Of a stretch of 64,000 bases of DNA, positions 57,330-64,000 are shown piece by piece. This DNA is from Telmatactis stephensoni (taxonomy: Eukaryota; Cnidaria; Anthozoa; Actiniaria; Isophelliidae). The notes below the pieces were generated by a model. The model saw only the letters and a program-made list of their open reading frames with translations. It did not search any database and was not told the origin of the DNA. Every line of letters starts with the position of its first letter. Position 1 is the stretch's first letter. The position numbers were made by a program, and so were the translations under genes. The stretch covers positions 70,001-134,000 of the forward strand of contig JALIZF010001797.1 in the NCBI GenBank assembly GCA_029948255.1, in the 5' to 3' direction.

Positions 57330-60300
57330 ATGGCCGATAGGCGAAGGAGTACTCGAATACGCGAGCGGAGTCTGCTGGGATTCCCCGAACCCTCGCGCGA
57401 TCACTCGACAACAGAGGATCGATATTCAAATTTGAAGGTTGTTGAACTCAGAAAACTGCTAAAAAATCGTGGTGCCACGACATCGGGACTCAAAGCTGAG
57501 TTGGTAAGCTTTCATGAGTTACATATTAAAATGGATCAGTCGTGTGTTTTGCATTAATTAATTGTTTTATCACGTGTCAAATCTATTTCAACAGATCGCA
57601 CGATTGAGGCAGTTGGACGACGTTGTTGATGAGAAAACCGAAAAAGTTCCGTCAGAAGAAATGCCAGAACAGTGAGTAAAAGTACCTTAAATTAGCATGG
57701 TTACTAAGATTTAAAAGTTTATGTCAAGTAAGATGTTAAATTAGATTTATACGTCAATATAATGTGAAGTTGTAAATGGCTGATTCATCACTAGATAGAC
57801 AATTGCAAAGTGGCCCATGGAAAGATACAGTCTAGTAACTTTATACGACTTTTTTCAGGATTTAAAAATCTTGTTTAGTTTCTTCAAAACAATGAAATTG
57901 CTCTAGTTATTTGTCATATGAATTCTTCTGTCTGACATTTGTATTTTTATTTTATCACGTAGAAACTTGAAAGTTGAACCTTTCGTTTGAATAAATACAA
58001 TTAATATTCATAATACGACCTTTGCGATTTGAATGGGGTGATCAACCAACCGGAAGTACACGCTGCAATAGCACGTTTTACTTTTTCCATTTGTTTTCTT
58101 TTAAAACAGCATCCCATATTTGCAAAATGTTTGTTGAACTTCACCTATTATTTCTGTTGATGTTAAGCTTATAATTTATATAAATAATTATTTTGCTAGT
58201 GACAATAATAATTATGATAATAATAGTAAGAACATAAGCATATGACTTAGATGAGTTTTCATATGAGTTTGATTTTTATCTTCTTTAATAAAATATTTGA
58301 GATATAATGCGCTTGCTGATTGGCTGGCTCCCTTGTTTATATCAGAGGACAGAGACATAGCTTGCACTAAAACGTTGAAAATACTTTATAAAAACAATTT
58401 AAAACAATTGCTGCCCAGGGGGGTACTTGACCAGGATTTGGGTGGGGATGTTCTGCTGGGATCCTAAAACGGTTACCCTGTTTATGATAGAAAAACTCAA
58501 AATGCCATACCCTGTTTATGACAAAGCATAATAATGCAGAATGTAATGTACTTATTTGTTTGTAATGTAGATGAGTTTCATAACAAGTTTATTGCAATCG
58601 TGATCGAACAACAATAAATAAGGCTTCTACACAGATCGTTGCTGTTGTGGCTAGCTATGAACTAAGGTTGATGAGAAAGCTGCTATCCTGAAAATGACAG
58701 GAAGCTCAAAAAATTGCAAAAAAAATACCCTGTTTATGACAGGGAACTCGAAAAACCATACCCTGTTCAGCGCATCATCCCTGTATAGTCCATATATGGG
58801 AGTACCCCTCAACCCCCCTCACTCCCCCTGCTTGCATTGAACTTGTACCACAATAGTGAGGATTTTGACTAAATAATTATATTATTTTTCAGCACTCCAA
58901 TAATAAATCACAAAACTGAAACCATTGAAATCAAAAACAGAAAAATGCAAAAAGGTGAGCAAAGCTGACCCAATTAACCTGACAGTATTTACAGGTGTAT
59001 TTATAGAAGAGTATTGTCTGTGTCAACAACCAGAGAAAACCAAAACACTGGACAAAAAATAATCATCTCTGTCTTAGTACCTCAGTAAATGGGATACAGT
59101 ATTTCAGAAATGGAATTAATTCTAATAGAATCAACCAATCGGGCATGTAAAAGTATATGTTTATATGTAAGTTGAAAAATATCATTGATTACACAGACAA
59201 TATTAATGATTTACAGGATCAGACAATGCCAGTGCACAAGTAAATAATGGCGATGCAGGTTCCTTACAAAAAGATATTGACTACGAAGAAGAGATGAGAA
59301 AACAGAGAAAGATAGACCAACGCGAAAGACACAAGATTGTGCTATGGAAGAAACCGGTTACCACTTTAGTATATTTTTTCCTTGAACTGTCAATTCTTCT
59401 TCATGATTATAAAGAAAGGTAATTTACAAGTTTGAATATTGACTACCTTTTGTTTGACTGGTTTTAGTTGATATATCATTTTATAATGAGCTTCTTTTTC
59501 TATTTCTGAAGTTTTGATATCAATATTCCTGTTTGCATGATTTGAGGGGTTTGTGGTCAAGAGTGTACAGTGGCAGAGAAAGGACACCTCAAGTCATAGC
59601 TGAAAGTTGAAGTGATGCTCTCATTTACCCACTTATATTCAACTTTGCATTTCTGTCTTACTATTTACATGTACCACTAACTAGTTTTCAACTATGACTT
59701 GTCATGTACTTTCTCAGCCACCATACAAGTGTCATCCTCAAAGTACAAACTATGGTTAATTTCCACAGAATCAGTTAAAACACCAATATGGCAAATTCTA
59801 TTCTTATCTTTAGGGTGTTAAAACATAGAAAGACATGTTCTTTAATAGCCTTCATTACAATATTTGTGTTACTGGTATACTACGTAGATGGCTCTCATCA
59901 TCAGGTACTTCTTCAATTATCTATCATAATTATAATAAGTACATGTTTTGTAATACACTTCATCAAGGATTTGTATATTTATATGTGATCATGATTAAAG
60001 TCACATTACAGTACTGTATGTATGTGTCAAATTACAAAATATCTCTCTTAGAGCAGATTTCATATGAGTGTGAAACAGACCACGCTGTACCGTGACCGTG
60101 TCAGTGCCGTGTTGTCTATAAAAACATTCGAAATTCCTGCCGTAACTGTACCGTGGTCATGCAGTGCCGTTTTCACAGTCATACGAAATTTACTCTTACT
60201 ACTACTGGGACTCCTTCAACACATAGACAATTTTATGAACTAAATATTATTGACTGAGTAGGAGGGCCTAACAGGAATTAAGTATTTGGCTCAAGGTCAT

Positions 60301-63300
60301 GCTGCATGGACAGAGTGCAGTGAGGTTGGTACACTGACCAAGAACCAAATATTTTTCTGACCTTACTTAGTCAATAAGCATTTAAAATTATCATATGAGC
60401 TGATTTTTCTGTTATAAAAAGTGCAAAAAACTCTGTAATAATGATCTCTTATAAAATATACCGTATCACAAAAATTTACATAGAACATTGGGAATACATT
60501 GTACATTTAGTTTCCACAAAAACAACATTGAAGAGTTCCTACGTCACAAATCAATTCTTTCACACTGTTAGCCATACTGCTAGCCATACCATACAGTGCA
60601 TTCCCCTGTGACAGTCAAAGTTGCCATATGTATTGGTTACCCTCCCAGTAGTGGTAAGAGAGAATGAGAATTCCCACTTTAAGTTTAGAGTAAGGTTATT
60701 AATAATATTTCCTTCTATTAATGGTATTTTCAGTATCTGGATAAGATTGAGGCTTTTGGTGTTTTATGTGCATACTGGATAGGTCTTGGTATACTTTCAT
60801 CTGTAGGATTAGGAACAGGTTTACATACATTTTTGTTATATTTGGTAAGTTGAGCTCTTATCATTGTCAGTAACAGATGTAAGGGCATGAATGAAGGATA
60901 CCCTGTGAAAGTGGCTTACAGTGTAAGTGACATTTTTGATTTTTTTTTCAATGGTATAAAACGATATCAATGAACTTTCCTATGCTAAAAATCAATGTCT
61001 GGACATCCATCAAAAAGTCACTTAGCTCATTTTCACAGGGAACCATTCAAATGCACAATGTCATCACTCCAATATTGTACTTGTTGTTGGATATAATTAT
61101 TTCTTTATATTCTTATTTCTATTAGGGTCCACATATAGCACATGTTACTCTTGCAGCATGGGAATGCAATACTTTGGATTTTCCTGAACCCCCCTACCCT
61201 GATGAGTATGTTGATTTCTTAGAATAGGTTTCGTATGACTGTGAAAACGGCACAGCACGGTTGTTGTATGGTTACAGTAAGAATTGCGGGTGTTTTTATA
61301 GACATCACAGCACTGACACGGTCACGGCACGGCGCAGTCCATTTCACACTCCTACGAAATCTGCTCTATTGAGCTCTCTTGGGCTACTTCAGTAAAAGTT
61401 TTATACTTGACTGTCAGTGCAGAAACAACATGAATACTTTTTGATCAAAGTATACATTCTCCCAAAAACTCTTTTCACAGGAGAATTTAGTGTTTGATCA
61501 GACATAACTTAATATACTATTTTGGCTGAAACCTCATCACTGGGTTACTTCAGTAAAAGTTTTATACTTGACTGTCAGTGCAGAAACAACATGAATACTC
61601 TTTGATCAAATTATTCATTTTCCCAAAAACTCTTTTCACAGGAGAATTCAGTGTTTGATCAGACATAACTAAATACTATTTTGGCTGAAACCTCGTCACT
61701 GGTAATATACATACATGTGAAGCTATCGTTTTAGCTACTGAGTTTAGCTACAATATTTTATTGTACATTAGAGGTCTAAACCTTTTATTGAAGTCAGGCC
61801 TGAGCAATAAGCTTACTTGTAGTCTCTGTACATTACATAATATGTACAGTGTATACATGTATTTAAAGTTGTTAACTGCATTGCTTATTAGGATACAATG
61901 TCCCGAGAATGGTCATGTGTCTTCTTCTACAGTCAATATGTGGTCAATAATGAGTAAAGTCAGACTGGAAGCATTCATGTGGGTATGTAAACAATATCTT
62001 TAATGAATAAAAAATCATTATCAAATTGGAATGAAGTGTGAACTACTGTGACGGTGTCAGTACCATAACAATAACCATGCTATTTCATATTTATTATGAA
62101 AACTGCTTTTTCACTCTAAATAAATAATAAAAGTGAATTTTTGTTTTATATTTTAGGGTGCAGGAACAGCTATTGGAGAATTACCTCCATATTTCATGGC
62201 TAGAGCAGGTAAAATAATATTGTTGTGCATTATATTCTCACACATTGTTCCGAGTCTGTATAATTTTGATCAGGCAGCACAAAAGGGTAGCCAAGGCAAG
62301 CTAAGCTAAAACGTCATACATGTAGCTAGAATAGGCTACTAAAACATATTAGTCTTCCCGGCCAGGAAATTTTCTGATTAATTATAAGTTGATTTTTTCT
62401 GTAATTGAGAATCCTGTTCATGTGTTGTTCAAAAGGATTGTAACCCATCCTAATTTGAAATCTGGTCTGCAACCCTTGTAACCTGACCCACAAAGAAAAG
62501 TGATGACCAACCAAGTGAGCCAGACCAGATGGCAATGTTAATGACAGACTATCATTTTATCTTTCAGCTCGTTTGTCTGGCATAGAACCAGATGATGAGG
62601 AACTAGAAGAAATAGAAGAACTAGAAAGAATGACATCAGCTGCTGGACAAGACATTTGGACTAGAGCAAAGAAGTTTATTCATGACTTTGTAGAAAGAGT
62701 TGGCTTCTTTGGGATCCTTCTCTGTGCATCAGTAAGTATGAATATAAACTTTATTTATTTAGAGTGGAATCTTACTAATATTGGGAGTGTATCTATTAGA
62801 GTATAGATCTATGCAACAAAAAACGGAATCTATTAGTTTAAGAATATACATAATAAATAATTTATTATTATTAGTGTTCTCTACTACTGGTCTCTAGAAT
62901 ATTCATAATGTCTTGCACCTTTGCGGTAGCCAGCATTAAGATAGTCAAATTTTGCCAACTGACTTTTCAAAATCAACTGAAAGGGATTTGTGCACAGACA
63001 AGTTTTAAATGGTTTAATTTGGTTTCATCAATTTGTAGGTCTACATATTAAGATTTTATGGGTTGCAGTATCATCGATGTCATTTTGTTTGATTTGAATT
63101 ACATGTATAATAACTATCCCAAAAACAGAAGGTACTATGGTTATTATAAAAGTACTGAGAGTGGAATTCAACCAGTGCATGCATCTATATTGGAGAACAG
63201 ATTCATTAAAAAATGGAATCTTTTAGTTTCACAAAAATAAACACAAATACTGTAACATTAAATATTAAATAAACACAATAATATAGATTTGCAGTAGAGT

Positions 63301-63732
63301 CAGCTCACTAATATGGCTCATGCATTGACTGTTAGAGTACAGATTCATTGAAAAGAGCAATTAAAAGATTGTTTAAAATGAACACAATAGACATTTCAAT
63401 ATATTTCAAAAATGAACTGGTGAGTTGAGAGTTGGGTGTTTAGAATATTTAATGGAGTAAGGATTGTGTGTGAGAGTATTAGGATTTCTACATTTATAAA
63501 TGTAAAATGCATTGAGATGATGTGGAAGGCACTATATACATTGTAAATACATTTATTACATTTTTATGTTGTTCACTGTATCCAACAATTGATTTTTTTG
63601 TTTTGTATTTCTCAGGTACCAAACCCCTTGTTTGACTTGGCTGGTATTACCTGTGGCCACTGTCTTGTTCCATTCTGGACATTCTTTGGTGCCACATTGA
63701 TAGGAAAAGCAATCATTAAAATGCATCTACAG
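57330..63732 (+). CDS. VMP1: VMP1, with N-terminal SAP-like motif; 3' end beyond window
   Basis: Eleven exons are in the window: 57330-57503, 57595-57671, 58893-58954, 59217-59418, 59814-59904, 60734-60844, 61126-61205, 61892-61982, 62157-62208, 62568-62731, 63616-63732. They join in phase to 407 residues, ending in a good donor, so the last exons lie outside. From exon 4 the match to vertebrate VMP1 is clear: [105 protein letters not shown]. The last segments form the VTT/DedA core. VMP1 is an ER multispanning scramblase-like protein needed for autophagosome formation and lipid-droplet and lipoprotein release. Residues 33-68 encode a SAP-like helix-turn-helix ([20 protein letters not shown]), which is absent from human VMP1. 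Confidence 0.92.
58416..58830. mobile_element. Miniature element with TACCCTGTTTATGACA repeats
   Basis: Starts CAGGGGGGTACTTGACC, and the right part carries TATGGGAGTACCCCTC as an approximate inverse. Inside, ATACCCTGTTTATGACA recurs three or four times. Boundaries are approximate. It is in VMP1 intron 2, close to exon 3. Confidence 0.6.
60051..60195. mobile_element. Miniature element, GAGCAGATTTC ends, copy 1
   Basis: Ends are GAGCAGATTTCATATGAG and inverse TCATACGAAATTTACTC, with TTA flanking both sides (60048-60050, 60196-60198), a Harbinger-like target. An inverted second copy is at 61222-61366. Confidence 0.75.
61222..61366. mobile_element. Miniature element, GAGCAGATTTC ends, copy 2
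   Basis: Opposite orientation to copy 1 and separated from it by exons 6 and 7 of VMP1. It shares the CGGCAC / CACGGTCACGGCAC core. Ends are GAATAGGTTTCGTATGAC and CGAAATCTGCTC. Confidence 0.7.
61381..61701. repeat. 161-bp tandem duplication in VMP1 intron 7
   Basis: Two units (starts near 61381 and 61542) share TTACTTCAGTAAAAGTTTTA through TTTGGCTGAAACCTC with a handful of substitutions and small indels. The duplication is moderately old. Confidence 0.9.
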
Positions 63733-64000
63733 GTACTGGCACTTCTGAAAAGACAATGAAATAAATGAGTGAAGCAATAAATGAATGTATTGAAAGAATG
63801 AACGAATGAATGAAGTTATTGATTATTACATTGTATAATTTATGAGAATCTTAAAATACATGATATTATTATAACTTGAAATTGACAATCATGGTAAATT
63901 ATTATTGTCCAATAAAATTGACTGGATGAAATCAGGAATGCATAACTAAAAGACTGAGAACCTGTGGCAACTGAATGTGTTATGTTTTGACATGTTTTGG

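Overview
This is an AT-rich, intron-containing animal nuclear sequence. The three spliced genes on the right encode conserved metazoan proteins: DNTTIP1, nucleoredoxin and VMP1. The left half holds single-exon gene types that are expanded in cnidarians (a HEPN/NB-ARC/TPR protein and BTB-BACK-PHR proteins) inside dense DNA-transposon debris. The best guess is an anthozoan cnidarian such as a stony coral. That guess rests on gene types and repeat content only, because no alignment was possible.

Layout. 1-7.1 kb: a LINE endonuclease fragment, a LicD/fukutin-type membrane protein gene (minus strand) and non-coding DNA. 7.08-15.7 kb: a Helitron-like fragment abutting an 8.4-kb segment bounded by satellite-bearing inverted repeats. 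Nested in it are a second inverted-repeat boundary, hairpin elements and a complete 2.5-kb PIF/Harbinger transposon with two genes, perfectly matched 172-bp ends and a visible empty site. 16.1-19.5 kb: a 1134-residue HEPN-NB-ARC-TPR protein gene (minus). 19.5-25 kb: non-coding, with several miniature elements. 25.1-32.4 kb: a BTB-BACK-PHR gene, then a paralogue cut at its 3' end by a young internally deleted BEL/Pao LTR element. A duplicated, frame-disrupted 3' piece of the same gene lies on the other side of the element. 32.7-35.4 kb: palindromes and a three-deep nest of miniature transposons.

35.6-64 kb: three plus-strand spliced genes whose exons could be joined in frame across every intron. 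They are DNTTIP1 (14 exons, 361 aa, an HDAC-complex subunit), nucleoredoxin (6 exons, 416 aa, thioredoxin-like redox regulator) and VMP1 (11 exons in the window, running off the right edge; ER membrane protein of autophagy and lipid mobilisation). Their introns carry many miniature elements, a tRNA-derived SINE, minisatellites and tandem duplications. The three genes have no evident shared pathway.

The most notable points are: a SAP-like motif encoded in frame upstream of VMP1; two intact CPPC sites in nucleoredoxin; an intact HEPN RNase-type motif on a STAND NTPase; the Foldback-like element; the LTR element separating two overlapping copies of one gene end; and a set of CAGGG-ended miniature elements flanked by 5-7 bp duplications.
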